Shown here: in pieces, positions 35,687 through 49,700 of the stretch | Position numbering within the stretch: the first letter of the stretch is position 1 | Layout: every line of letters starts with the position of its first letter | Origin: Morella rubra | Taxonomy: Eukaryota > Streptophyta > Magnoliopsida > Fagales > Myricaceae | Reading direction: 5' to 3' | Assembly (NCBI GenBank): GCA_003952965.2 | Contig: CM025853.1 | Coordinates: 33,577,300-33,641,299, forward strand | DNA: 64,000 nucleotides | Program-made: the position numbers and the translations under genes | The notes under the pieces: model-generated | Told to the model about the DNA's origin: nothing | Database searches by the model: none | Seen by the model: the letters and a program-made list of their open reading frames with translations, nothing else

Positions 35687-36482
35687 GTTGCTCGTCGTGA
35701 GTGGCGGAATTAAGATTAAAATCTATAGGCATCGAACTTTAAAGGTGAAAAGATAATAATATTTTTTTTCTTTCATAATGTAAAAAATTGTCTTAGAGTT
35801 ACAATGTCGAAAATTAAGGACTAAAAATATTAAAAATATTAGAATACATGTACCATACTATGTACTGCAATTAAATGTGATAATTGTATCCTACGATTTT
35901 GCATCCTACTCTGGTGGAAAACCATATACGGTTGTTCTTTAACAGCACCAATTTTTTCAACACTAGGTTTCCAACACTAACACACTCTCTCTCTCTCATC
36001 CCTTAAATCTAAGAATTTTGAAGTAGAGTAGTGTTCATCTGTAGTGGTATTTTACTCATGTTCGTTCTTGCATGTGAGTACTTTCAATAACTACAATAAT
36101 AAATAAATAAATAATCTAATTTGATTTAGGCGTTGAATTCCCAGTTCAAGTACCCTATACCTGCACATCCTTAACTTTATTCTACTATTCTCCTTTCCCT
36201 ATTGTAAAAGCTCTGTATTGCTTGTTTTATAACTAGCTAGATGTGAACGCATATCATCTTTATCTTCATCCTGAAAGCGAAAAAAAAAAATGAAATTTCC
36301 CTATTGACATCCCCGCCCAATATAAAACTCTAGTTGGCCTGGGCCTGATGGGTATCGGGCTCAGACCAATTAATGATATAAAAAAAAGAAAAAAAGAATT
36401 ACATATAAAATTTTCTTTTGGGCAGACGAATAGGTATCGACCACCCTGGGTCGCTACCCTCTCGTTCCGCCACTAGTTGCTC
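35687..36482. mobile_element. Putative DNA transposon with AGTGGCGGAA inverted ends
   Basis: A perfect 10-bp inverted repeat, AGTGGCGGAA at 35700-35709 and TTCCGCCACT at 36465-36474, brackets about 775 bp of AT-rich non-coding DNA. A 7-bp direct repeat, GTTGCTC, lies close outside at 35687-35693 and 36476-36482 and may be the target duplication, although the left copy is a few bases removed from the inverted repeat. No transposase is seen and the superfamily is not assigned. Confidence 0.45.
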
Positions 36483-37824
36483 ATTGATGACTATGTTTCT
36501 CTGACATTACTTCTTGGTTTTTTGTTGGACATTTTCAACAGTTCCCATGCAAATTGTTTTTGTAGCATTATATATATTTTGCAGTCTCTAATTAACTAGT
36601 TGTTGTGTCCTCTGTAGACTGTAATTAGTACCTCAAACTACCAAATTTGATACTTTGCACTTTAAACTACTAATAAGTGATATACTTTGCACCATGTGTT
36701 ACAATTTAATAGTTAATATTGCATTTCTTGGCACATTTTTTTTTTCTATTATTGATTTTGACAATGAGATTGACATTGAGTGTAAATCAAGACTTATTGG
36801 TATATAGTTTGGAGTACAAATTACTAATTTGAATAATTTAAGATGCAAAGTATAAAAAATGTAGCTGTTTTCGGGTGCAAAAGTATATATTTTTATATTT
36901 TCTTGCAGCTTATTACCATAAAGATGTTAATAGACTTGGCCAATTTTTCCTAACTTTCTTTGTGTCAAGAAAAGCTTATAATAAGTTACATCACTTTTCG
37001 TTCGATTTAATGGCCAAATCTAACAAAGGACAAGGATTAATTATTTTTGAAACATGGAGGGCGTAATAAAATAAATTGAAATTTGAAGGTGGCGGATTAA
37101 TTTTTGCCTATAGATATGAGGTGTGTGTTTTTTTTTTTTCATTTTTCATTTTGTGGGAATTATTAGGATTATTATCTTTTTGTTTTTACATTTTGAAAAT
37201 CTGTATGTATTAAAAAATCATCTAAACAATAACGTAACCTTTCAAAGTTAGAGTTTTAAGATTATTGTAAATCCTACTACGTCTCCACTCATGTGGGCAG
37301 TGGGTTCTGGTTTTTTTTTTTTTTAACGTTAAGTACCCGAAAATGCAAATTTCTTTCCTCAAATAAAATGTCTATGTTTCTTTTATAGATTACAAAAAAT
37401 TGCTTTAAAATTGTGCATCGAAACAAAAGATTAAATATTTTTAAGGCTTCGGAGTGTTACTTTTGGAGAAATCCTTATGGGCCCTGTGGAAATAAATTCG
37501 ATTCTATTGTATATTTTTTATCGTAAAGTAGCAGGAGTCGTAAAAGTTTAAATGCTGTAAAATCATTAAGCCCTATGCTAGAAGGACTCTAAACCTTAAT
37601 TCTCATTCCCCAAAGTCAGGCCCAATGAAAGACAATAGTCGAGTGGAGACCTATCTCTCTAGGGTTGGGGCATAAACAGCATTTTAATGGGCCTCATCAT
37701 AGGCCCAATTGATTTGATAAAAGAAAGAAGAAAATAAAATACTGAAGGAAAATAAAATAAAAGAGAGACTGAGACTAGACAGAGAACCGTTGAAGAACTC
37801 GAAGGATAAAGAGAGCCTGAAAGA
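36483..37824. other. Gene-free region, possible small repeat, upstream of MAP1D
   Basis: AT-rich DNA. At about 36620-36890 the motif ATACTTTGCAC(C/T) occurs twice directly, and GCAAAGTAT occurs once inverted, suggesting an old inverted-repeat element. The last 200 bases hold the presumed MAP1D promoter and leader. No other gene is supported. Confidence 0.35.
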
Positions 37825-40800
37825 ATGGCGGGCGCTATGTCTCTGCGACCCACTCCCAGAGTCCTCTCTTCTTTTGCAGGGGACAGAGTCGTTCATTTTA
37901 AGCCGCCCCTTCACCAACTTTTCCGCTATAGACCAGGTCTTTTACTCTCTCTCCCGTTTATTTTTTTATTTTTTTTTGAGCGGCTTGGTTTTTGGAACCG
38001 GTTTGTTGTGACGTACGATTCTGATTTGGTTCATTGAGTTTATTTTTTCAATTGATACGTAACATAGGCACCAAGTGAGTTTTTGAACCCACGGCCTCCT
38101 TACCAGGAGAATTGCCATGTGAGTTTGAGCACACGGGCTAGTGCTAACGGTGTCTGGCCTAATGATGTAAAGAGATGAAACCTCTTCTAAAAATTTTCTT
38201 TGCTCCCGAAATGCGTGTGATGTGGGTGTTTAGCTTGCTTAATAAAAGAGGATTAACTGAGGCAATTTGCTCCGGGCATCCTAGGACTGACGTTATCTCA
38301 AGTCGCACTTTCGAATAATTTTGGGATTACCGTGTTTCGGCTGTTTTTGCAGGAAGCAAGCATGTCACGTTGCAGTTATCCAGAACGCTCTCGGGTCTAA
38401 CCAACCTCTTGTTCAATAGAAGGTGTGTGGTACCCGGCGCGCACAATTATTTTCATTTAGACACACACAAACATCACCTGCGTCCCTATTTGGGAGGATT
38501 TCACTTAACTCAGACCAATTTAAGAGAAACTGATAGATACGATGGCAACCATAATAGTGGTTTTTCTTCTTCCGGATAATGTGCAAGGGCATATGCTTCA
38601 GTCTGTTCAAGAAACTGGATATCTTAATGAAAAAGGAAAAACAGTGTTAGACTTAGTGGTTAGCTAACTGATTAATCCATTTAAGCCAAATGTTTTCGGT
38701 TAAGAGTTGTGTGGAACATAAACTGGCTTCCTACTTAAGACTTTCTAAGGTCACTCCTTAACTACCTTCAAATTGGATTGATGTTGTAGTCGTGCACATT
38801 TCAAATGACTGCCGTTAACTGTATCTTTCTAGGCTGATTATCTTCAGAACTTTTGACATTTACGTAGTAGAAGCTCTTGATCAACCATGAAATTTTACTT
38901 ATTTATTCGCCCAATACACATGCCACACCTTTCTCAGGAATAGATGTTTGACAGGCTTCCTGTTGATGTTGGCAGAAATCTAGATGACTTGCCAAATTCC
39001 AAGCGTAAAAGTCTAAAGCCTGGAAAAATATCTCCTCATCGACCTGTTCCAGGTCATATACTCAGGCCTCCATATGTCAACTCTAAGCAACCACCCGGAA
39101 TTGCAAGTGGACCTGAAGTGCATGATGAGAAGGGAATAGAATGCATGAGAGCTTCTGGGAGGCTTGCAGCACAGGTTCTTGAATATGCTGGGACTTTAGT
39201 CAAGGTGATACATTCTTTTGCTTCACTAGTGCTCGAGAGCAGTTTAAGCTTGTAGTCCGTTAATCAATGTAAGTTCACGAGGTGCTATCGGGCCCCAGAT
39301 GACATACTTCATTCATAAAGTACTTTCAGTCTGCCAATTCTTTCCTCTTTTCCCCTCTCTCCCCAAAGTTTCTCTCTGCTTCTTTTCCTTTTTCCTAAGA
39401 TTGGACTTCAGTGCAAAAGAGTTGTGCTCGTTAGCTGCATCCAGTTCAGAGAATTGTCACGATCTTTTTCTACTTCATTAGTTCCAGTCTTCCTGTCTTC
39501 ACCATTATTAGTAATGTATACTTTTTGCGTTGAGTTTTGATGTAGCTAATCACCAAAATAATTGGTGCACCTTGCACGATGTTTCGAAGCTAAGCACCTT
39601 AATGTACCGAAGTGTTGACTCTGGCTTCTGTTGGCAGCCAGGCATAACAACAGATGAGATTGACCAAGCCGTTCACCAAATGATAGTTGATAATGGGGCT
39701 TACCCCTCGCCTCTTGGTTATGGTGGGTTTCCAAAGAGTGTTTGTACATCAGTGAATGAATGCATTTGCCACGGGATACCTGATTCCCGTGCACTTGAGG
39801 TCCTTTCTCTTCAAGTTCTTAAATTACTTGACCCTGTATTCCTAAATGTTCAAGTATAGCCATAAATTACATCCCTGATACATATTTATTTGCAGGATGG
39901 TGACATTATCAATATTGATGTTACAGTTTATCTAAATGTAAGTGCGTTTCTTATTGGGATGCTTGATTCAAATGAATGAAAGGATATTTTTTGCATTTAG
40001 CCTTATGAGTTGAGCAAAGTTATTCACATTTTTTAAACCTTATATATGACTTCCTATGCATTTCCGTTTATGGAAGAATGACTCTAGGTCCAGGGCAAAG
40101 AGTCCAAAGATTTGAGAGAACACCGATACCTTAAGCATTTTATTTTTTCTTTAGTCTCTGGTGATCTGTCTCGTATTTCTGGTGAATTCGCCTTTTTATA
40201 CTCTGAAGATGGTCTGTTACTGCATCTAGTTCCATGTATTGGGAAAGCAAAATCACCTACATGTTTATGTTTCTAGTTTCTTGTACTGATGTTGTGTTGT
40301 TCCACCAATCCCTCCCTCCCCCCTTTCTTCCCTGCCAATCTTTTTCCCCTTGACCACTAAGTTAGGAGATTTCACTCTAGACCTCATTCCATCAACCTTT
40401 TTCTTTCCTTCACATTTCTTGTAATTCGTACAAGATGATTTGCAGTTTTGAGCACATGTAACCGAACTCTGATTTGCAGGGTTATCATGGTGATACATCA
40501 GCAACATTCTTCTGTGGAGATGTTGATGATAAGGCCAAACAGCTAGTTCAGGTAGTTATCCTGGACTTTGATCTCAGCAGAGTTCTGTGCGTTCTGTTCA
40601 GATCCATGACAGTTGGAAATAAGCCTATGATATATCCTGTCTTCACTAATAAGATGATTTGCTCTGTTCTCGCTATATGCTAAAAGTAAGTCAAGAATGA
40701 ACTGTTAACCTGTCAAACTTGCATTGGGCTATTATTATATATCTTACAATTCGTTTCATGTTGTACCTTTGTGAGCCTTTGTGCTCTTGGTTTTGTTGGC

Positions 40801-42996
40801 ATTTCTTGGGAGATATTTCTTGTACGATGTTGATCCTAAACTGAAGAAGATTGTTTAACATTTTAGATGTTTTGTTCTGTTTCTTGGTTATATTTAAGGA
40901 AATGATGGTTTGAATATGTGCTCCAGGTGACTAAAGAATGTCTATATAAAGCAATATCGATTTGTGCACCAGGAGTCGATTTAAAGAAAATTGGCAAAAC
41001 GATTCAGTAAGGCCTCATCTGTAGTTTTATTTGTTAGTTCTGTGGCTCCCGTTTCTCCTCTTTAACTGAAACTTTGGTGATTTTGCTAATCAAATTAATG
41101 TTTATGAGTTAGAGAATTGTAGTTTTTCTGCTTGCTATTTGTTTTGCTGCATCTAATTCTTGTAGTCTTAGCTTTTTCGGCGCCCCTGTCATAATCAACT
41201 TTTATGTTAGTTGCTGACTTAGAACCTGCTTTTCTAATATAGTCGTACTGGCAAAGTTCTTCCAGTTAGTTTACCCAATGTTAAAAGATATGGATAATGT
41301 TTTATCTAAAATCGTATGAGGCTTTTATGTTTACTTTGTATGAATACTGAGTCTCAATTTTATATACTAACTTGTGATTAACTGGGGTGTACATGGCATT
41401 CTCCCCTTAAGAGACCATGCAGATAAATATCGTTACGGTGTTGTTAGACAGTTTGTTGGCCATGGGGTTGGACGTGTTTTTCATGCCGATCCAGTTATTC
41501 TACACTTCAGTAAGTTTTTATGTTGCTCTTTTCCTGTGTTTTGTTCAATTTCGTTTTAGGTTTACTGTGATTTTCTTTAATCGAAGTTATATGTTATTTC
41601 TAGTCAGGCAAAGTATTGACTTGTGTCAAAGGTATACCATCTTTGACAAGACCATCCAGAACATAGGAAATGCCATTTGATATAGATGCAATAGGTTACA
41701 CTGGTCTAAAATCCAAATTTATGTCCTCATTTAATTGTCCCTTATTCCCAGATGGAAAACCATGAATTGTCCTCAAGATGGCTTCTCTCTCTCGCTGCAT
41801 CTTTTACATTTTGTGCAACAGTTCCAACATAGTCTGTTGAATGATACTTCTCTTTTCAGGGAACAATGACGGTGGGCGTATGATGTTGAATCAAACCTTC
41901 ACAATTGGTAAAGGAATTTTTGATACTATAATTTACCTTATGCTGCCCATTAACTCTCATGCTTGTTGTTTTTCTGAAATTATCTCAAATGTTGTTAGAA
42001 TTCCGTACATGTAGACTCAAAATTCACCCTAGGTAGGACAAAAAGAAAAGAAAAACAAAGTAGGCCACATGCAGGTCATTATTGATGACTTAGCAGGAAT
42101 CTGCATGTAGATTCTTGTTGCTTATTATGTTGTCTTAAAAAGCAGCAATAGTTGGTCTTGCTGAACTAATTTAATTTATTCAACTTTCTTATTGAATGAT
42201 CTTTGGATGTTTCCAGAACTCTTTGTCGGTAACAAAAACAAAATATCTCTATCTGGAGGCTGACAATTATGGGAATATCATTGTTTCACATGATTTACTT
42301 GGATTTTGGAACTATGCAATCAATTTGTAACTCTGTACCACAAACTCTCTAGAGAAAATTTAGATGTTGTCTAAAAAAAGAATTTGTGATCTTGTATGTG
42401 CACGCCTGATATTATGACAGAATATTTTGCCTTGGATATTGATTTCAGAAGGTGTGTTTAGGCCAAGGAGTAGCACAATCGAATTAGAAATGCAGGTTTT
42501 AAAATTTAGGCCACTTCTATCCCAATTATAGAGGAGATTTGTTGCATGAATTTTATTTGAATTGTTCTTCTATTTGCAGAAACACAAAGAGATAAATGGA
42601 ATTTTGAATAGTGCATGATGATTTTGCATTCACTGGTGTGTTCTCACGCAACCATAACACATCAGAAAGAATAACATTAACATTCACAGCTTGTATGGTT
42701 TCAGCTCATTGCCTGGTGTTCTTTTGTATAAATTATTGAGAATTATGTTTCTTCTGTTTCTATATAGTTAACAATCAGAACATCTTGATTCAGATATGAC
42801 CTACCGATTGTCGCTGACTATTGTTGTGCCTTGTGGTAAATTTTGTGCAGAACCGATGCTGACATTAGGTAGCAGTAATCCTGTAATGTGGGATGATAAC
42901 TGGACGATTGTCACCGAAGACGGGAGCCTGTCAGCTCAATTCGAACACACGATTCTAATAACTGAAGATGGTGCTGAGATATTGACAAAGTGTTAG
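37825..42996 (+). CDS. MAP1D: Organellar methionine aminopeptidase, MAP1D-like
   Basis: This enzyme removes the initiator methionine from proteins made in plastids and mitochondria. Ten exons join in frame to 352 residues: 37825-37936, 38353-38422, 38976-39204, 39638-39799, 39896-39937, 40480-40551, 40927-41006, 41412-41509, 41860-41907 and 42851-42996. All five dinuclear-metal ligands of the M24A fold are in place: D199, D210, H273, E305 and E336. The substrate histidine of ECICHG (H182) is also present. The N-terminal roughly 60 residues are basic, Ser/Arg-rich and acid-poor, as expected for a transit peptide. [12 protein letters not shown] and the closing GAEILTKC match the plant MAP1D type better than MAP1B or MAP1C, by memory of the family. 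A second ATG at 37837 could allow a slightly shorter start. The gene is intact. Confidence 0.93.
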
Positions 42997-43776
42997 ATAC
43001 AGTTTGCATTTGCCTCCTAGTCAATTTTTTTGCAGTGGTGGAGTCATCATTTCAACTTCTTGCTTTATCTTAGGTTGCAATTATGGACTTAAACAGCTAT
43101 TGCTTTATATGTCCCACAATTCAGGGTCATCTGTGGTAGTTCTACCCAGCCTCTCTTATTCCCTATTTTTTTGGGCTGCAGACAGGAGTATAGTAAAGTT
43201 TGTTATGTTTATGTGAAAGATTGTGGATAAAAAGGCTGTTCTTATGTTTTTTTTGTCTATGAATTAAACTCCCATGTTGCAAAATCATGTGTTCTAGTTG
43301 TTTATCCATCCATTGTCAAAGCATAGAAAGGACTTTCAAATGGAACATGATCGTAAAGCATTAATTGTTTACGACTTCAGTTTCAAATGTTGTAACGCTG
43401 CGTTTTGGTGTTAATTGTTTACGACTTCTGAATCCAGCCTGGATTTGAAAGCCCCAAGCCTTGAGCCAAAAAGAAGGATGTGGGTTTGGTTCCCACAAAA
43501 GTATCCACGACGATGTCAGTCACATGCAAGTTGAACATAGCACGTGAGGCTACCCAAACCCACTCATGGGCATTCCGTATAAGACACACGGCACGTTGGA
43601 AAATAATCTTTTTATTTTTTCTGATTGAATCTATAAATAATCAAATGCACTGTTTAGATTTTTCACCACATCGCCGCCTTTCTTGGCTTTCCGCGAGATT
43701 GTTTTCCTTCAAAGAACCAAACAGTAAAGATTTTCTCGCACTCGAGACTTTTCCGAGAAAAAAAAAGAAAGTCGAA
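42997..43776. other. MAP1D 3' flank and upstream region of the CTLH gene
   Basis: No gene is supported. An 18-bp direct repeat (TTAATTGTTTACGACTTC) occurs at 43361-43378 and 43411-43428, 50 bp apart. Confidence 0.5.
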
Positions 43777-46700
43777 ATGGATTCAACGCCACTGAATTGG
43801 GAAGCCCTCGACGCTCTAATCATAGATTTCGCCAAATCAGAGAACCTGCTTCGAGGACTTCTTCTTTCTTCGTTCCACCTTTTCTCCAGCTTCTTCTTGT
43901 TCTTCCTATTCTTCTTCTTCGCTATCCTCTTCGTCATACCATTCCAGGTTGATCATCTGGAAGATCAGGCGTTCATTAGAGGCCGGTGACATTGAGGTTG
44001 CCATGGATCTTCTCCACTCCCATGCACCTTTCATTCTGGACGATCGTCGGCTTCTCTTCCTGCTACAGAAGCAGGTGTGTATTGTACTCTTCTGCTTGGT
44101 TGTTGAGAGAATGCGGGGAAAAATAACATTATCGACTTACATTTCTGAGTATTATACCTTAATCGATTAAGAGAACGTGTGGCTAATCGAAGTTTGAGGT
44201 TCTCTTATCCTCTACGTTTCCTCAGTTTTCCGGGAGCGAAGACACTCCGTTTTGGTAAATGTTTTTGTGTTTGGTTACTTTTTCTTCTTAGAATTCTGAA
44301 TTAGAATTGTTTTTGTTTGTTAATTTTGGTGAAGAAATTTATTGAGCTGTTGAGAAAAGGGACTGTCGAAGGTCGTGACTCTGCAATTGCTTGTCTGAGG
44401 ACAGCTCTCGCACCTTGTGCTCTTGATGCCTACCCGGTAGGTACAGTTCTATTGTTTTGTGCATTTTTCTACTTTCTCTGTTACTTTAGGGCATAGCGAT
44501 AGGCTAGTAATAATGATCTAATCCTGCCAATTTATGCCTCATTGATTTTGTTTTGTAATTCTATATAGGAATTTCATTTCCTACTGTGCATACATCTACC
44601 TCCGGGAAATAAAAAAGGAGGGAGGAGGGGGGTTGGGGGGGTTTGTAAATGGAGTAAGAGCTGATATCAAAACTGAACATCTTTTATCTCTCAGGAGAAG
44701 TCTTTAACTAAACGAGGGCAATTAAAAATTGAAAGATTGTACAGCAGACTACCTGGAACACCCTTTTTTCCAGGGTATAAAGATCATAAAATGTGAAGAG
44801 GCCATTGTTCACCAATGGGAAGGGTTAGAGCCCTATTTTTCCCTCCAGAAGCACTTCCCACACCTGTGTTTCCGAAGGCCAAACTCAGATCGTAAGAGAA
44901 TTCAAATGATCACAAACTGCAGGCCGTAACTCCCTTGCTACGAAGCAAGGAAGTAAAAGATATCCAGTGATTTTCTGTTTACTTCAAACATCAAGCCACT
45001 ATTTGGGACAAATTAACCCACTTATTGAAGTCAATGTTCTTACCCCTTATGGGAAAATTGATAGGAGTGCAAATAATTTCCGACCCTTGTTTATTGCTTT
45101 TGAAGAAATATTCTTTAATATTTTGTATAAAATGTTGGGAACCGTTGTGTTGAATTCTATTTTTCTATTGTTGACTAATGAATGCTGATGGAAGTCTGTG
45201 TTTATCTTTGTCTTCAAGGAAGCCTACGAGGAATTCAAGCACGTTCTTCTTGCCTTTATATATGATAAAGATGATGAAACTTCTCCAGTAGCAAATGAGG
45301 TGGTAATTATTTAATGTGCTCTTGGAGTTTTTTTTTTTTACTTTACATCTCTTTTTTGTAGACAGCTGTATGTCTTTGTTTTTATTAATCTTTTTAATCT
45401 CTACAACATATCATGGTAATTAGTGAAGAAAGATACATAGGTGCAGGTGGATTTGTTGTTTCATTTACATAGGTTGGAAGAATTTGAGAAAGTTGAATGA
45501 TAGAGTCTCCTTTTTTTTTTTGGACCTGAGGAAATGGAAATTCCACTCAACTAAGTTTTGTAAGAGGATTTTTAATTTTGAGCAAGCATATGATGTTGGT
45601 CTTCCTCGGCAGTTCACTGAATTCCTTGAGTTAAACTGATTCTTTAGGAGATTGTGAAGTACAACCTATTCACTAGACTTATTTGCTATGCGTGGTGGGT
45701 GTCTTTGGGTGCATATCCCTAGACTTTTTTTATATCTGGGCATGGTTGGTTTTGTTTCCACATTGCTTTTCCTCATCCTATTTCTCTTGTGGATAAGATT
45801 TACATGGGTTGACGATTCATCTTCAGTTCTTGCTTTTTTACCTCATACAGATGATGTTGGGTGCTTGTCACTAGTATGGTTATTATATTCAGCCGTAAAG
45901 TTTTCTACAAACCGTGCATGTGTTGGATATATAATTTTGCGTCCTCTATTTTTCAGTGGTCAGAAAGGAGGAGGTTTGACATTGCGGGACTGATGTCCTC
46001 TGTCTTAAGAGCTCATTTACACGCATACGATCCGGTCTTTTCATTGACGTTACGATATTTGATAAGGTTATCATCCAGCTTTGGTTAATTCTCTTATCTT
46101 TTACTCTCAAGGGTTGTGTCCCTGTGATGCATGTGGTAGATTGACTCTCTTTATATTTTCAATTTTCTCTTTATGCTATGCAGCATACATAAAGGATATT
46201 GCTTTCGTCAAGGAATTGTATCACCCATTTCAGACCTTACTCAGAGATTGCTTCTTGGGGAGCGAGATCCCCCCAGCAACACCACAGGAGAGTCTCTATG
46301 AAGTACCTCCTTTCGACGAGGTGAGATATCTAAATTACAGCAAATTGTTTCAAGATGTTACATGGAGGTAAGCTGTGAATTGTCTTAATGTTCCATCTGT
46401 TTCAGCATCAAACAAAAACATGTTTTTTTTTTAATGCATAACAGGTAATTATACTGAAGTCGGTGCCCCTTCTACCTCTCCCCTCCCCACCTAGGGGGCC
46501 CCACGGGTATTTCTCCTCCTCCATGTTGCCACTACTGCCACCCTCCCACTCCACACTTATTTGTGCTGCTAACCCCTTTCCCCACATACCTTATCCCCCC
46601 CCCCCCTTCTTCTTTCTGCAACCACCACAACCAATCCCTTCACCCCTTCCTCCTACCACCATCACAGAACCCCGGCAGATATCTCATAGGCTTTTGAATA

Positions 46701-49700
46701 GGGATTTTGGGTGCATCCAAATGTCAGAAAGTTATTTTCAAGGTTTCAACTGAAGTAACAAAATAAATAGTAATATTTACCATCAGAACTACTGGAGGAT
46801 TGATTTTTGTGCTCCTGTATCGAGAATTTCCTTTTTAGATATCTTAGTGTGCCTCTTGTAGGGGTTATTTTTCATGTCTGATTTCTTAACCAGGTGGATG
46901 TTCAAGCTCTTGCACATGCTGTAGAGCTCACAAGACAAGGGGCAGTTGATAGCTTGAAGTTTTCTAAGGGTGACTTACTCCTGGCATTTCAGGTTTTATA
47001 ATTTTTTCACTCTAGTTTATTATTATTATCAACAATGTTGTAGTTCATCCTTTCCTGGAATTTCATGTCTTCTACCCCCATGAGGTTTAATGAAAGCATT
47101 TAGGAGGCCAGGCCAACATCTTGGCAATATTTCAAAGACAGGAAACTTAGGAATACTTGGATAGTTGAATTTTCTCTTTTTGTTGAATTTGGCAATACTT
47201 GATACTTGGATGGTTGAATTTCTTATTTCTATGCCACTACTCTTTTTCTCCTTCTTTTAAGTACGCCATTCTCTTTTCTTTTTTCCTTTTACATCAGTAA
47301 GGGTTCTGATTGAAAGTCATCTCAAAACTTTGTTTTTCTTGTTCAATTTGCTTCGAAAAAAACTGTGGAAGTCGCTTGAAATGCACAAAGTAACTGCCAT
47401 CGTAACATATATACACTTTGGTGTAGAGATTCAGTTGGAATTGATTCGACCTTATCTCAGTTTTCAATAATGAAGAGTTAACTGATATATTGAGTGGTTA
47501 ATGACTTCCTATGTATGTGCTTGTGGTTCTCTTTGGACTGGGAGGAGCATAGATGTACATGACCTATACGAATAACACACTCCTCAGAATTAGGACGGCA
47601 TTATATTCCATCATGAGTTTTCATAATTTTCCTTCTTTTAATTGTATTGAGTTATCGACAGAAGTGTTTCTTATTTGCCTCTAATCAATGGTTGAACCAG
47701 ACGAAACTTAGATCAAAGATTTCCATGAACCATCCTATTTGGAAGATCTATTCCTTTATTCATATTCCTTCATCCTATGCTGGCATTACAGCAACTATTC
47801 CCCATAATTGTGAGCAACCTTAGAGTTCTAGCATTTTTTCGTTTAATAAATAGTAAATACAAGTAAACTTTCTGATGTTAACATTGTAGATATTTGGTTG
47901 ATGCCTGAAAAGGAATGGCTCTTAAACAAAACATGGCACGCTTAAAATATTGGTTTTCTTATAGATCTCTGTTTAGGTTGTTTTGTTTTTCGGTACTCTC
48001 GAGTTTAAACCTTAGAGAGGAACATTTTTCAATCTTATCATTTTAAACAGTTGCTTTGTTGGTGCTGGTTTATCCAATTAGAAGTCTTGTAGTGTTATTC
48101 TGGGATTGTGCTATTGCACAAAGGTGTTTTGGGTGGCTGGTATATTCATCTGCAAGTACTTATTTTTGTTTTTATTTATTGCAGAATGAATTGTGTAGGA
48201 TGAGATTGGATGTTTCCATGCTTGACGAGCTTGTTTGTGAGTACTGTGTTTATAGGGGAATCGTGGATTCTAGTGTTGCACCCACTTCTGGTAAAGCTCA
48301 AGTTCTCCTGCTTTCCTATTTCATTGTAGTCTTGAAATTCTGATAATATCTTACCAACATTTTTTTTTTATTATGATTTTGGCATCAGAAATTCAGACAG
48401 CTTCACAATGTAAAGTTAATCTACCAGGGCCTGGATTCAGTTCATCAAGAAGTGGTTCTCTTGAAGTGGATTTCTGTGCCAATAAATATTCTGATGCTGA
48501 GACCTCTGTTGATAATACTCACATGGGTGGTTCTCCTGAAAATAATGCTGATGTGTCTAGCATGCAAGGAATGGATGTTGAGTTGCGATATGCTTGTGAG
48601 CCAACAAGCAACCATGGAGACTGTAGCACCAGTGGATTGTATCAGCCTGAAAATCCAAAAGCTCTTCAGAGATATAGAACTCATGGAACTGGAGAGAGGA
48701 CCAAACGCAAGCGATGGAAAGGGAGGCATGATCACCAAGGTTTAGTTTATGGTGTTCCTTCTGATGAATGCAGTAGGCAAGAGATTAGCATGACTACCCT
48801 GGTTCCCAGCACATGTATCTCCAAGGAACAAGAGGTAATTTTTTTTTTTTTTTTCGTTTTTGAGCAGGAACAAGAGGTACTTGTTTGCTAGTTATTGTTG
48901 GTCCTGGTGACAAGTTGTTTATTGACTGAATACTGTTCTGTAGGGCTCAGGAAAACACTCCATTTTAGATCTTAAGAGTAGGGAGGGTAAATATGAGATT
49001 GTGCTGGAGATGAAGGAACTAACTAGCAGGGGAATGGCTGCAGAGGTTGTTGAAGAAGTTAACGCGATGGATCCAAACTTTTTTGTGCTAAATTCTATAT
49101 TGCTGTTCCAACTTAAGCAGGTCAGTGGATCCTACATAATCAATGGCTTCATTGGAAGGAAATGGTCTCTTCATATAAAGTTCATATAAAAGACTACTCT
49201 CTGATCTGTTTGCTGGTTTAGGTTGAATTCCTTAAGCTGGTCAGCTCTGGTGATTATTCTAGTGCTCTGAGGGTTGCGTGCTCCCATTTAGGACCTTTAG
49301 CTGCTAGTGACCCTACCTTACTGAAGCCCCTAAAGGAGACTTTGTTGGCATTGCTCCGACCTAATGATGATGCCCTTGGGAAAGGCTTGCCTTTACACGC
49401 CCTTTCAACTTCGCTTCAGGTGCAGTGTGATTCTTGCAACTAATTCATTGGTTTTCATTACGGATTCGTTATTCGGTAATTTCATGCTTCTGAGGCTGGC
49501 AATCCCCCTCATCATAGATTGCACACTTTTCATCTTTCCATGCAATCACGGAATTAGGCTTCTCCATTTTTAAAATGACAACTGTTGGTTATTTGGATTA
49601 ACAACTGATCAGAAGACGTCATGCATTTTTAGTGTATCTCTGTATGGGCGCAAGTGATAATATTAATGATTTATTTATACTCAATAGAGTATGAATCTTG

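Noticed and set aside
38060..38160. SINE-like minus-strand sequence in the first MAP1D introns (GTGGGTTCAAAAACTC)
   Set aside because: It has one B-box-like motif, but no convincing A box, tail or target duplication.
46600..46760. Proline-rich open frame around 46463-46753
   Set aside because: It lies in an intron of the CTLH gene and reflects C-rich low-complexity sequence.
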